64,000 bases of DNA from Halovibrio salipaludis (GCF_002286965.1 NZ_NSKD01000011.1:1-64000), one strand, 5' to 3'. Shown: positions 49,514 through 58,501, counted from the first letter of the stretch. Notes: generated from the sequence alone by a model not told the origin. Made by a program: numbers and translations.

Positions 49514-50110
49514 TCAGTCGAACTGGCCGTTGACAGCCTGGACGATCTCCGCGAACGAACTCGCGCGCGCCCGGCTGTCCAGCGACACCCTGAGGCGCCG
49601 CGTGAGATGGCTGGCCGGGATAACCCCTCTCAGCGCGACGCTGTCGCCCTCCGGCGTATCCTCAATGACCAGCATGTGTTCTTCGTGGACCTCGTTGAAG
49701 GTATAGACGAGGTCGCCGACCCGGGCGGCCTCAAGGTCCTCGATGGTGATGGCGGGCAGGCGCCCGATGGGGCGCATGATGTCGTGGATGGGCACCTCTT
49801 CCGGGGGTAGACCCATTTCGTGGGCGCGGGCCATGGCCTTGCGCCCGAGCACGTCCTTGAGGGTGAGTAGCCCGATGCAGTCTTCTGCCGGGTTGAGGAC
49901 CAGCTTGAGGGCGGAGTCGGCCATCCGCATGCGGATCTTGGCCTCGCCGGCCTCAAGGTGACCGTCGATCACCGGCGGCCGCTGCTCGCGGAAATCGATG
50001 AGCAGCGCCTTGGCGGGCGCGTCGGTGCTGAGGTCCGCGTGCATCTGGGGATGCGCGATGTGCTGCGCATCCAGCGCGCGGACGGTCGGTATGGGCTGAT
50101 AGGTGCTCAT
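49514..50110 (-). CDS. CBS-domain protein upstream of pyruvate carboxylase
   Basis: 198 aa. After about 45 residues of linker the protein shows two CBS-like units: IGLLTLKDVLGRKAMARAHE with a following IHDIMRP segment, and RVGDLVYTFNEVHEEHMLVIED ending in LRGVIPASHLTRRL. CBS pairs bind adenosyl ligands (AMP, ATP, SAM, c-di-AMP) and often serve as energy sensors. The tight placement before pycA-pycB suggests it could tie anaplerotic carboxylation to energy charge, which is inference. AGGAGCGATGCC precedes the ATG. Confidence 0.75.
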   Translation of the reverse strand: MSTYQPIPTVRALDAQHIAHPQMHADLSTDAPAKALLIDFREQRPPVIDGHLEAGEAKIRMRMADSALKLVLNPAEDCIGLLTLKDVLGRKAMARAHEMGLPPEEVPIHDIMRPIGRLPAITIEDLEAARVGDLVYTFNEVHEEHMLVIEDTPEGDSVALRGVIPASHLTRRLRVSLDSRARASSFAEIVQAVNGQFD

Positions 50111-50172
50111 GGCATCGCTCCTGAATCGTTAGGGGACGGAGACGCTTTTGGCAGGGCGTCCTGTCGGAACGT

Positions 50173-50538
50173 TCAGGCGTGCAGTGGAGGCCCCTGGGGG
50201 AGTATTGGGAAGCGGGTGAGATGATGCTGGAGCTGCAGCACCCGCTGGGGGGTACCGGGTCTCCCGGTCTGCTGCAATCCACCGGCGCTGGATCCTGAGG
50301 GATTGGCGGGCAGTTTGCCGGTTTTCGGTGTGTCATCGCCCGAGTTGCCGGTGGTCTCGGCATACTCGGCAACGCTCAGGCTGAAGGTCTCCGCCGCAGC
50401 TGATGGGTCATGACTGAATGCCAACTCGCCGGCCATGCACAGTACCAGCAGCGTAGCGAGCATCAGTCTTGTCGTGGGGAAACGCATTGCGGCGGCGTCG
50501 ATTCCGTTCATGACATTTATCAAGGATAACTCTACCAC
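50173..50538 (-). CDS. Small secreted hypothetical protein
   Basis: Open frame of 121 codons from a GTG; the likely start is the in-frame ATG of MNGIDAAAMRFP or of MRFPTTRLMLA. Residues MRFPTTRLMLATLLVLCMAGELAFS look like a signal peptide. The mature part is low-complexity, Gly/Ser/Pro rich, with a QLQHHLTRFPILPQGPP end. It resembles the small H-P-rich exported proteins often left as hypothetical. It lies between the CBS gene and motA, divergent from motA. Coding status is moderate. Confidence 0.5.
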   Translation of the reverse strand: MVELSLINVMNGIDAAAMRFPTTRLMLATLLVLCMAGELAFSHDPSAAAETFSLSVAEYAETTGNSGDDTPKTGKLPANPSGSSAGGLQQTGRPGTPQRVLQLQHHLTRFPILPQGPPLHA

Positions 50539-50666
50539 GTCGGGGCCGTTGAGTGCGAAAACAACCGCAAGCTCCCCTCCGGTTTGCGGGGGGCGCTGGT
50601 CTGGTCCAGAATTAGCGGCGGGTCGTATCCCACCCGAGAGCAGTCCAGCAGGAGTTACGCTAACCC

Positions 50667-51518
50667 ATGCTCATCATCATCGGCGCGGTAGTGGTCACGT
50701 TCAGCGTGCTGGTCGGGTATGTGCTGCATGGGGGCAATCTGCCCGTGCTGTGGCAGCCCACCGAGCTCCTGGTCATCTTCGGGGCGGCTTTCGGCGCCTT
50801 CCTGATGGGCAACAGCTTTCATACCGTCAAGGCCACCTTTGCCGCCTGGCCGAGGCTGATCATGGGCACGCCCTTCAACAAGGCGTTCAACATGGATCTG
50901 CTGAGCCTGATGTACGACGTGTTCGACAAGTCCCGGAAGCAGGGCATCATGGCCATTGAAGCGGATGTGGACGACCCTGAGGAGAGCCAGATCTTCACCC
51001 GCTATCCTGCCATCATGAAGATGGAGGAGCTGCTCCATTTCATCACCGATTACCTGAGGATCATGAGCACCGGCAATATGGCGGCGCACGAGCTGGAAGG
51101 GCTCATGGATCAGGAGATCGAGAAGCGTGAAGAGGAACTCAAGGAGCCCGCTCATGCGGTCGGCTCCGTTGCGGATGCCCTGCCGGGGCTGGGCATCGTG
51201 GCCGCGATCCTCGGCATCATCATTACCATGGGGTATCTGGGAGGAGAGACTTCGCAGATTGGCAGCCTGATCGGCGCGGCGCTTGCCGGTACTCTGACCG
51301 GTATCTGGGCGGCCTACGGTTACGTGGGGCCGATCAGCAAGACCATGGAGCGCCAGGCCGATGAAGAGATGAAGTGCTACGAGTGCGTGAAGAATTCACT
51401 GCTTGCCACGGTATCCGGCCAGGCACCACAGATGGCCATTGAATTCGGGCGCAAGGTTCTGCCAACCGAATCGCGGCCCAGCTTCCAGGAGCTGGATGAT
51501 CATGTCCGTTCGCGCTGA
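50667..51518 (+). CDS. motA: Flagellar motor stator protein MotA
   Basis: 283 aa with four membrane helices; the Pro-containing segment HAVGSVADALPGLGIVAAILGIIIT and GSLIGAALAGTLTGIWAAYG are the ion-channel helices 3 and 4. A long cytoplasmic loop between helices 2 and 3 (about 60-165) contains charged residues that touch FliG (KREEELKEPA). It pairs with MotB encoded 34 nt downstream. The dark Asp of the channel is in MotB. Proton coupling is assumed since the protein is MotA-type, not PomA-type. Confidence 0.92.
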   Translation: MLIIIGAVVVTFSVLVGYVLHGGNLPVLWQPTELLVIFGAAFGAFLMGNSFHTVKATFAAWPRLIMGTPFNKAFNMDLLSLMYDVFDKSRKQGIMAIEADVDDPEESQIFTRYPAIMKMEELLHFITDYLRIMSTGNMAAHELEGLMDQEIEKREEELKEPAHAVGSVADALPGLGIVAAILGIIITMGYLGGETSQIGSLIGAALAGTLTGIWAAYGYVGPISKTMERQADEEMKCYECVKNSLLATVSGQAPQMAIEFGRKVLPTESRPSFQELDDHVRSR

Positions 51519-51552
51519 TACCGGCGCAGGTGATCGGGGTCGGAGGTAAGCG

Positions 51553-52488
51553 GTGGAAGATCGGCCGATCATCGTCAAACGCGTCAAGAAAAAGGGCGGC
51601 GGCCATCATGGCGGCGCCTGGAAGGTGGCGTTCGCAGACTTCGCCATGGCCCTCATGGCGTTCTTCCTGGTGATGTGGGCCACCAATCAGGCCACGCCTG
51701 AGCAGAAAAAAGATATCTCGCGCTACTTTTCGGATCCCGTGGGTTACGAGGAAGGCGGTAATCCCAATCCCGTGGATCTGGGTGGAGCGCCGGCCGTTAC
51801 GCGCAACGAAGGGCCCAGTGACATTGCACCGGAACCCCTGAGTCTTAAGGAGGATCAGGTCAAGGAGCTTGCGGAGGCCATGGAGCGTCGCCAGACCGAG
51901 GAGCTGATGCAGGAGCTGGATGAAAAGCTCGAGCAGAGTGAAACCCTGCAGGAGTTCAAGGATCAGCTGCTGATCGACATCACCGACGAAGGACTGCGGA
52001 TCCAGATCGTGGACCGTTCCAACCGCCCGATGTTCGACAGTGGTGGTGATGAGCTCAAACCCTACTCGCGCGATATCCTCTTTGAGCTGGCGGAGCCACT
52101 GGCCAAGGTCTCCAACAAGCTGAGCATCACCGGCCACACCGACCGCACGCCCTTCGCGCAGAGCAACGAGGAGTACACCAACTGGGAGCTTTCATCAGAC
52201 CGGGCCAATGCGGCACGCCGGACGCTGGTGGCTGGCGGGGTTCCGGAGAACCACATTGGCCGCATTGTAGGGCTGGCGGATTCCGTGCTGTTCAATGAGG
52301 AGGATCCCCAGGCGCCGGTGAATCGGCGTATCTCCATCATTGTGCTGACGGACGCGGCCCTTGAGGCAATCGAGGAGCGGGAATCCAGCAATACCGCGGA
52401 TCCTGAGGATCGCCAGAGTCTGGCGGAGGATAACTGGATGGAGCGCGCCCGCGACAGTCAGGTCGAGGAATCCGAGGTCAACTGGTAG
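51553..52488 (+). CDS. motB: Flagellar motor stator protein MotB
   Basis: 311 aa from a GTG start with GGAGGT 6 nt upstream. The single helix WKVAFADFAMALMAFFLVMW carries the proton-binding Asp. A plug/linker region and a C-terminal OmpA-like peptidoglycan-binding domain follow (LSITGHTDRTPFAQ, WELSSDRANAARR and VNRRISIIVLT). The acidic C-terminal tail is longer than in E. coli MotB. The 3' end overlaps the convergent rsgA gene by 11 nt. Confidence 0.92.
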   Translation: MEDRPIIVKRVKKKGGGHHGGAWKVAFADFAMALMAFFLVMWATNQATPEQKKDISRYFSDPVGYEEGGNPNPVDLGGAPAVTRNEGPSDIAPEPLSLKEDQVKELAEAMERRQTEELMQELDEKLEQSETLQEFKDQLLIDITDEGLRIQIVDRSNRPMFDSGGDELKPYSRDILFELAEPLAKVSNKLSITGHTDRTPFAQSNEEYTNWELSSDRANAARRTLVAGGVPENHIGRIVGLADSVLFNEEDPQAPVNRRISIIVLTDAALEAIEERESSNTADPEDRQSLAEDNWMERARDSQVEESEVNW

Positions 52489-53467
52489 TACGGCCGGCCT
52501 CGGCTTCATCCCGGATCATGAGGTAGTGTTCCATCCGCTGGGGATCCAGCTCCCCGTTCTCCACCGCTTGCTGCAGGGCACAGCCCGGTTCCTTCTCGTG
52601 CCGGCAGTCCCGGAACCGGCAGTGGCCGATCCATTCCCGCACGTCCGGAAAGCCATCGATCACGCGGTCAGGATCCATGTGCCAGAGTCCGAACTCACGG
52701 ATGCCGGGGGAATCGATGATCGCGCCGCCGTTGGCGAGGCGGTAGAGGCAGGCGGTGGTGGTGGTGTGGGTGCCTTCGCCGCGTCTTGTCAGCTCGCCGG
52801 TGCGGATCTCGGTGCCCGGCAGCCAGCGCCGGATCAGGCTGGATTTTCCGACTCCGGACTGACCGGCGATGATGCTGGTGGCGGTGTCATCCATGGGCTC
52901 GGGCAGGGCGCTTTCATCCTCTTCCGATGCCGACGTGAGCGCCACCGGGTAGCCCAGGTCCCGGTAGGGGGCCAGGACGTCCTCCAACAGGTCCATGCTG
53001 TCCTCATCCAGGAGGTCAGCCTTGTTCAGGAGAATCACCACGTCCAGCTCATGAATCTCCGCCGCCGCCAGGTAGCGGTCCATCAGCGCCGGCTGGGGAG
53101 CCGGGGCCGGGGCGATGACGAGCACCAACCGGTCGATGTTGGCGGCCATGGTCTTGAGCCGGCCATAGCGGTCCGGGCGCTGGAGCTCGCGCTCGCGGGG
53201 CTGGCGCGCCACGACCACGGCAGTGCCGTTTTCCTCCTCTCGCCACACGACCCGGTCGCCGGCCACCAGGCCGCCGAGATTGGCTCTTGCCTGAGCACGG
53301 CGTTGCTCCCAGCCTGCATCCACGGGGTAGTCGATCAACAGCTCGCCGCCGAAGTGCGCCACCACGGTGCCGTCGTGGCCTTCCTCGCGCGAGGCGTCCT
53401 GCCACTGCTCCTGGCGGGACTGGATGCGGCGCTGCTGTTGGTGGGAGAGGTTGCGTTTGCGGGGCAC
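52478..53467 (-). CDS. rsgA: Ribosome small subunit-dependent GTPase RsgA
   Basis: 329 aa from GTG at 53467 (PRKRNLSHQQQRRIQ); an in-frame TTG at 53509 is also open. Circularly permuted GTPase: OB-fold first, then G4 LNKADLL, G1 GQSGVGKSSLI, G2-like TTTT and G3 DSPGIREFG. A C-terminal zinc knuckle follows with Cys and His in HCRFRDCRHEKEPGC. It checks late 30S subunit maturation. It is divergent from orn, as in Pseudomonas. Confidence 0.92.
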   Translation of the reverse strand: MPRKRNLSHQQQRRIQSRQEQWQDASREEGHDGTVVAHFGGELLIDYPVDAGWEQRRAQARANLGGLVAGDRVVWREEENGTAVVVARQPRERELQRPDRYGRLKTMAANIDRLVLVIAPAPAPQPALMDRYLAAAEIHELDVVILLNKADLLDEDSMDLLEDVLAPYRDLGYPVALTSASEEDESALPEPMDDTATSIIAGQSGVGKSSLIRRWLPGTEIRTGELTRRGEGTHTTTTACLYRLANGGAIIDSPGIREFGLWHMDPDRVIDGFPDVREWIGHCRFRDCRHEKEPGCALQQAVENGELDPQRMEHYLMIRDEAEAGRTTS

Positions 53468-53538
53468 TGGGTCTTGTCTTGATGCTGTGAGAAGATGACG
53501 CCAAACCAACAGCCTATCGGAAAAGGAGCGCCTCAGCC

Positions 53539-54093
53539 ATGGCGGAGCAGAACGAACGGGCCCAGCGACTGATCTGGATCGACCTGGAAATGACCGGCCT
53601 GGACCCGGACAGTGACCGCATCATCGAGGTGGCCACCATTGTTACTGACCCGGACCTGAATGTCCTCGCCGAAGGCCCGGTGCTTGCCGTCCACCAGTCC
53701 GATGCCGTGCTTGACGCCATGGATGAATGGAACACCACGACCCACGGCAACTCCGGCCTGACCCAGCGCGTGCGCGAAAGCAGCCTGACCGAGCGCGATG
53801 CCGAGCTGGAGACCATCGCCTTCCTGAAGGAGTGGGTGGATGCGCGGACCTCGCCCATCTGCGGCAACAGCATCTGCCAGGACCGGCGCTTTCTGGCGCG
53901 TTATATGCCGGAACTGGAAGCCTTCTTCCACTACCGCAACCTGGACGTGAGCACCGTCAAGGAACTGGCCCGGCGCTGGAAGCCGGAAGCGCTGGAAGGC
54001 TTCAGCAAGAAAGGCGCGCACCAGGCGCTGGACGACATCCGGGAATCCATTGCGGAGCTGCAGCATTACCGGAAGACGTTGTTCGCGCTCTGA
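53539..54093 (+). CDS. orn: Oligoribonuclease
   Basis: 184 aa DEDDh exonuclease: Asp and Glu in [10 protein letters not shown], Asp in [11 protein letters not shown], and the His/Asp pair in [11 protein letters not shown]. Standard length. It degrades 2-5 nt RNAs including the pGpG formed by EAL phosphodiesterases, so it also completes c-di-GMP turnover by enzymes encoded in this window. AAAAGGAGCG precedes the ATG. It is divergent from rsgA. Confidence 0.95.
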   Translation: MAEQNERAQRLIWIDLEMTGLDPDSDRIIEVATIVTDPDLNVLAEGPVLAVHQSDAVLDAMDEWNTTTHGNSGLTQRVRESSLTERDAELETIAFLKEWVDARTSPICGNSICQDRRFLARYMPELEAFFHYRNLDVSTVKELARRWKPEALEGFSKKGAHQALDDIRESIAELQHYRKTLFAL

Positions 54094-54124
54094 AGCCGTG
54101 GCAGATCTTTTGTGCCAGGCTCCC

Positions 54125-54601
54125 TCAGCTCAGGGTATTGTCCGCGCTTGCGAGATCCTCAAGGATCTCGCCCACGTGTTCTTCCGGTTTGACCTTGGCG
54201 TAGTGCTTGCGGATCACACCCTGCTCGTCAATCAGAAATGATTCCCGGTTCACGCCCAGTGCGGGCTTGCCGAACATGGTCTTTTCCTTGAGCAGGTTGT
54301 AGGCCTTGAGGACGTCGTGTTCCGGGTCGGCAAGGATCGGAAAGTTCAGTGATTCCTTGTCCGCGAACTTGCGGTGGGATTTAACGGTGTCCCGGCTGAC
54401 GCCGAGCACCTGCACGCCGTGCGCCTCCAACTCGTCGAGGCGGTCGCGGAACTGCTGGGCCTCCACGGTGCAGCCCGGCGTACTGTCCCTGGGGTAGAAG
54501 TAGAGCAGGACCTTCTGCCCCCGGTAATCCGCCAGGGAGTGTTCATTGCCGTCCTGGTCCTGCAGCCTGAAATCCGGCGCCTGTTGCCCTTCCCAGCTCA
54601 T
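54125..54601 (-). CDS. bcp: Thioredoxin-dependent thiol peroxidase BCP
   Basis: 158-aa peroxiredoxin of the BCP/PrxQ type. The peroxidatic Cys is in STPGCTVEAQQFRD. The resolving Cys that usually follows five residues later is not present at that place (Ala-Gln), so this is a 1-Cys or atypical variant. A QVLGVSRDTVKSHRKF segment follows. It reduces organic peroxides in the cytoplasm. It is transcribed towards orn and divergent from the following secreted-protein operon. Confidence 0.9.
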   Translation of the reverse strand: MSWEGQQAPDFRLQDQDGNEHSLADYRGQKVLLYFYPRDSTPGCTVEAQQFRDRLDELEAHGVQVLGVSRDTVKSHRKFADKESLNFPILADPEHDVLKAYNLLKEKTMFGKPALGVNRESFLIDEQGVIRKHYAKVKPEEHVGEILEDLASADNTLS

Positions 54602-54812
54602 GATTCAGTGTCTCCTTCATCGGGTGATTCGCTCTCAGGGTGAACAGCTTACGCAAAAACATGGGCCTGATCATCTCGAGATGCCGGTCACATTCTGTAA
54701 CTCGGAAATGTTGATGGCGTGTTAAGTGTATGTAACTATTAGAGTTACCGAATTGGAGCGGTGTCACCGTGGAACGGTGATCTGGTGAGTAATCCGGAAC
54801 AAGGAAGATGTT
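54602..54812. promoter_or_regulatory. Divergent bcp / secreted-operon promoter with two inverted repeats
   Basis: The 211-nt gap has two symmetric sites near the plus-strand operon: GTAACT-ATTAG-AGTTAC (54732-54748) and TCACCGT-GGA-ACGGTGA (54764-54780). A further GTAACTC half-site lies about 35 nt earlier. Spacing suits operator binding by a dimeric regulator. The region is AT-richer than the core genes. No regulator gene is adjacent. Confidence 0.5.
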
Positions 54813-55838
54813 GTGGCGAAGTGGCACGGAATAGCGCTATTTGTCCCTCTTTTGGTGTTGGTCTGCCTGTCATATGCCGCCTCTGAAGATGGGGGTGATG
54901 GCAAAGCGACCTATGGAACCTGGCAAAGCCTGGAGCCCGACGCTTGGGCTTCAACTTGGTTGATTCTCAGCCATATTGACCCTGATGCTGATGTCGAGGT
55001 TCGCCCCTCTGGAACGGATCTGGACGTCGGGACTCCTTATGCTGTCCCCGGAAGCCAGTATGTCAGGGATAGTGAGTCCGCAGCGTTTGAAAAACTTCTT
55101 TCCAGGATTCCTGATCCCGATCCAGCGCTCGTCCGGATGGGGAAGGTCATCCATTCTGTGGAAAGTTCTACATGGGGAGCCGGAGATAACGAACTCTCCC
55201 ATATCGTAGAAGAAGCTTACCGCACCCTTCAATCCCGCTTTGATCGCCATCACGTGCCTGTTACCTGTTACGGGCAGTTCTTTGATGCTCTTTATTCCTC
55301 CCTGAAGGCGAACCATTCGGTGGATAAGCTTTCTCAGGAGTTGAATAGCGTCCTCGGCTCCCTTGAGAGCGACTGTGAATGGAGCGTCGGTGATGGCGTC
55401 GCTCGTCAGGTAATGGAGAAAGGGAATCAAGAGGTTCAAACCGTTCCGGTGAGTGGTGTTCTTGAGGCCATCGCTTCTGACAAGGACGTTGTTTTTGTGG
55501 ATACCCGCGAAGACCAGGAGTATCAGGCAAGCCGGATACCAGGCGCACTCAACATCAAGTTGAGAGAGGTCAATGAACAGACAGCGGAACGGCTCAGCAA
55601 TGCGGACATGGTTGTCAGCTATTGCCTCAAGGACTTCCGTGGTTACGAAGTCGCCAGGAAACTCCTGCGGAATGGCGTTGAGCACTCTACTGTTATGAAA
55701 CCACATGGTTTCGTGGGCTGGCAGAAGTTGGGCCTCCCCATACATGCCGGTGACGAGTCGGAACAGCAAGCGATAGATCGTCTCTCCCAGTGTGCCCGTT
55801 CAGGTAACAAATGCATGGAAATGGCGAGTCAACAATGA
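54813..55838 (+). CDS. Secreted ChrB-C-like domain fused to a rhodanese domain
   Basis: 341 aa from GTG at 54813 (AAGGA upstream) with a Sec signal peptide (ALFVPLLVLVCLSYAAS). Residues about 35-190 resemble the C-terminal domain of chromate-resistance ChrB proteins: WLILSHIDPDADVEVRP, YAVPGSQYVRD, DPALVRMGKVIHSVES. Residues about 220-315 are a rhodanese domain with VDTREDQEYQASRIPGA and active-site loop YCLKDFRG. ChrB proteins are cytoplasmic, so an exported version with a sulfur-transfer domain is unusual. It starts a seven-gene operon and overlaps the next gene by 4 nt. Function unknown; periplasmic redox or sulfur relay is a guess. Confidence 0.7.
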   Translation: MAKWHGIALFVPLLVLVCLSYAASEDGGDGKATYGTWQSLEPDAWASTWLILSHIDPDADVEVRPSGTDLDVGTPYAVPGSQYVRDSESAAFEKLLSRIPDPDPALVRMGKVIHSVESSTWGAGDNELSHIVEEAYRTLQSRFDRHHVPVTCYGQFFDALYSSLKANHSVDKLSQELNSVLGSLESDCEWSVGDGVARQVMEKGNQEVQTVPVSGVLEAIASDKDVVFVDTREDQEYQASRIPGALNIKLREVNEQTAERLSNADMVVSYCLKDFRGYEVARKLLRNGVEHSTVMKPHGFVGWQKLGLPIHAGDESEQQAIDRLSQCARSGNKCMEMASQQ

Positions 55839-56494
55839 GGTCCCGGAAGGTACTGAACGCTGATGCACTTTGGGAAGTGATCGTGTTCTGCGTTCTCTTT
55901 GCAGCTGTTACGACCTGGAGTTTCAGTGTTTATCCCCTGGAGCTGACCGGAGGGACGATGCCTTCCGGGCAGGGATTTTACCTGTTCTCAAAGCTGTTGG
56001 GCTTGCTGACTGTGATTGCAATCTGGTGGCAGGTTATGGGCGCCATATTGAATCATCCCCTGGGTGCTGGAACGACTCTCAGAAGACATAAGCAGTCCGG
56101 TCTTCTCGTCGTTCTTCTTGGCAGTCTGCATTATGTGTTTTTTATGTTGGCTGTTTACTTCCGGAGTGGAAGCTTCCCTCTTTCACTTCTCAGTCCTGTT
56201 TTCGATAATTATTTCAGATTGACCGTCAGTGTCGGCTGGTTTGCTTTTACATTACTGCTGATCGGCGTACTTGCCGCTGTTTTCAGGCGCTATATCGGAA
56301 AGTCCTGGGGCTTTCTGCATCGCCTTGTTTATGGGGCAATGGTGCTCGGGGTACTTCATGGTTTCCTGATCGGGTCCGAGACCGGGTTTGGTGCTTTCTA
56401 CTATATCTATATGTTTCTGGTTGCCAGTGTTGTCGGCGGCCTTATGTTCAGAGTTTTTCAGTATGTCAGGCGTCGGACTTCCGTCGCTTTGTAA
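55835..56494 (+). CDS. Ferric-reductase-like transmembrane protein
   Basis: 219 aa from ATG at 55835, overlapping the previous stop (ATGA). About six hydrophobic helices. His residues at HKQSGLLVVLLGSLH and HRLVYGAMVLGVLHG are spaced as in the heme-b binding helices of the ferric reductase/MsrQ family. It may carry electrons across the inner membrane to a periplasmic partner, conceivably the preceding rhodanese fusion protein. It lacks a soluble flavin domain. The family call rests on the His pattern. Confidence 0.65.
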   Translation: MRSRKVLNADALWEVIVFCVLFAAVTTWSFSVYPLELTGGTMPSGQGFYLFSKLLGLLTVIAIWWQVMGAILNHPLGAGTTLRRHKQSGLLVVLLGSLHYVFFMLAVYFRSGSFPLSLLSPVFDNYFRLTVSVGWFAFTLLLIGVLAAVFRRYIGKSWGFLHRLVYGAMVLGVLHGFLIGSETGFGAFYYIYMFLVASVVGGLMFRVFQYVRRRTSVAL

Positions 56495-56506
56495 CGGTGT
56501 GAGGCT

Positions 56507-57403
56507 ATGTTTTTTCGCAGGCCAGGGTTGGCGTCAGCTTTCGTTTTCTCTTTTATGGTTTCTGTTTCCTCCGGGTATGCGGAGGAATGCGCTGGTATTC
56601 CGACCGGGGCTTCCTTCATGGGGCATTCGGGGGAGGGGTGGAAACTATTTCACTCCGGAAACGGCGAGTCCTGGGAAGTAATAGAAACGGCCCTTGAGCC
56701 CAGGGGGTATTCCTATCATTCGGAAAATAACCTCCTTGTCTATGTGGGTATAGATGGCGCCATTTACTACAGGCATGGCGATTCCGGTGAAGAGGAGGTT
56801 GATACACCATCTGAAGACGCAGCCTATACCCAACCCGATATCAGCCCGGACGGTGCCAGGGTCTACCTTGTTGAAATGAAGAACCGTAACAGCAGGGAAA
56901 CGGATATCGTTTCATGGAGTGTGCAGGAAGATCGTTTTGAAACGGTTCTGAGTCAGCGGTCAGCTCAATTTGAGCCATATGTCACTCAGGAAAGCGTTTT
57001 CTACTCCAACGTTCTTTGTGTCGAATCCTGCGGGCGCATCATTCAGGAAATATGGAGAAAGGATGCTGTAAGTGGGGTGGGTGAACAACTGACGCTTATG
57101 AATCATATTGCGAAACAACCTGTTCTCTCTCGCGATGGAAAGCGTCTTTATTTCAGTTCAAACCGTAAGGGGCATTACAAGATCTGGGTGTATGACATGG
57201 AGCAAGGCAAAGCAAGCCAGTTCACACAGGGGGAGGCCGTGGATCTTTACCCCATGGTGGGAAAAGGAGGGGGTGTTTTCTTTATCAGGCGGACTGATGG
57301 GCAGGTGAAACTGATGTGTCAGTCGGCAGAGGAGGCATCGCCTGAAGCCATCCCGTTGCCTGAGTCAGTGACGGATCTTCGTGAATTGGAGGCCTCAGGA
57401 TGA
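56507..57403 (+). CDS. Secreted TolB-like beta-propeller protein
   Basis: 298 aa with signal peptide (SAFVFSFMVSVSSGYAE). Several PD40-type blades are visible: YTQPDISPDGARVYLVEM, KQPVLSRDGKRLYFSSNRKGHYKIWVYD and LYPMVGKGGGVFFI. Four Cys may form two disulfides. Such propellers mediate protein contacts in the periplasm or outside the cell. It overlaps the next gene by 4 nt. Confidence 0.75.
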   Translation: MFFRRPGLASAFVFSFMVSVSSGYAEECAGIPTGASFMGHSGEGWKLFHSGNGESWEVIETALEPRGYSYHSENNLLVYVGIDGAIYYRHGDSGEEEVDTPSEDAAYTQPDISPDGARVYLVEMKNRNSRETDIVSWSVQEDRFETVLSQRSAQFEPYVTQESVFYSNVLCVESCGRIIQEIWRKDAVSGVGEQLTLMNHIAKQPVLSRDGKRLYFSSNRKGHYKIWVYDMEQGKASQFTQGEAVDLYPMVGKGGGVFFIRRTDGQVKLMCQSAEEASPEAIPLPESVTDLRELEASG

Positions 57404-58476
57404 GGGCTGGAATTGTAAATCTAATGGTGCTGGCTCTTGGTATCAGCGGCAATGCCATCGGAGCTGAGATCGGGGCATATGGTCAGAGGGCATTTAACCC
57501 TTCAGCGGGAGAGTCATTCGAGATCCCTGTCATTGCGGATCAGGCCGGGACCCTGAAGCTTGAGATCCGGAGTCCGGACAGGGATGTCGTCAGGGTGCTG
57601 GAGGAGAGGATTGAGGAAGACGAAGTGGGGCAGACCGTTCCCATTACATGGGATGGACGCGACCTCAAGGGGAAAATAGTGCCGGATGAGGCGTACACCC
57701 CGGTACTCAGGATGAATGGAAAAGTCGTCAACAACCCGTATGAATACAGCGGCGGGGAAGTGATTGAACGCATTGAACCCGATTTCTCGAGCCATGGAAA
57801 GATCGGGTTCCAGCTCGAGCATCCTTCAAGAGTACTGATCCGCGCGGGTATCGAGGCTGGTCCCCTGATGCGAACGCTGGTGAACTGGCAGCCTCGTGTC
57901 AGTGGTAAGAACATTGTTCACTGGGATGGATACGACGAGGACGGGGTTATTAATCTGCGGAACAATCCCGATGTGCGACTGTTGCTCACCGGATATCGAC
58001 TGCCTGAACACTCCGTCATCACTTCCGGTTCCGACAAGGAATATCTCGAGTGGAGAAGCCAGTATGACTGGCCTGACCGGATGCCGGATTCGAGCGAGGT
58101 GGCTCTGGAGCGTAATGGTGAGCGTCTGTCCAGGCACTTTTTTCTCGCCCAGAGCGTGGAGCGTGAACCGGAGGTGCTGGTAACCGTTGATGGTCAGCCG
58201 GTTGAAAAGGGGGCTATAGATGTTGACGGTCGGTTCACGGCAACCGTTGATCTTGAGCAAGCGGATCAATGGGCCATGGATCAGAGTCAGTACGAGATCG
58301 CTTTTTTCATTGATGGTGAGTTCGTAGCCGAGGAAGAACAGGGCTACGTGCCATTCAAATGGCTGTGGGATGCGGATGGTCTAGCGCCCGGAAAGCACAC
58401 GCTGACCGTCAACGTCTCAAGCTTTAATGGCGCTGTTGGTGTTCGCACTCTGGAACTGAATGTGCCGGATGAATAG
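57400..58476 (+). CDS. Secreted protein with FlgD-Ig-like domains
   Basis: 358 aa with a short signal peptide (MRAGIVNLMVLALGISGNAIGAE). It contains FlgD-Ig-type repeats: TLKLEIRSPDRDVVRVL with ITWDGRDLKGKIVPDEAYT, and VLIRAGIEAGPLMRTL with VHWDGYDEDG. A C-terminal Ig-like part follows (VEREPEVLVTVDGQ; GKHTLTVNVSSFNG). WDGxDxxG motifs like these cap hook or surface fibres, and here mark an extracellular or periplasmic adhesin-like component. Its gene overlaps the preceding one. Confidence 0.75.
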   Translation: MRAGIVNLMVLALGISGNAIGAEIGAYGQRAFNPSAGESFEIPVIADQAGTLKLEIRSPDRDVVRVLEERIEEDEVGQTVPITWDGRDLKGKIVPDEAYTPVLRMNGKVVNNPYEYSGGEVIERIEPDFSSHGKIGFQLEHPSRVLIRAGIEAGPLMRTLVNWQPRVSGKNIVHWDGYDEDGVINLRNNPDVRLLLTGYRLPEHSVITSGSDKEYLEWRSQYDWPDRMPDSSEVALERNGERLSRHFFLAQSVEREPEVLVTVDGQPVEKGAIDVDGRFTATVDLEQADQWAMDQSQYEIAFFIDGEFVAEEEQGYVPFKWLWDADGLAPGKHTLTVNVSSFNGAVGVRTLELNVPDE

Positions 58477-58501
58477 CAGGGAATGGTAACGGGAGAGTTT
58501 T

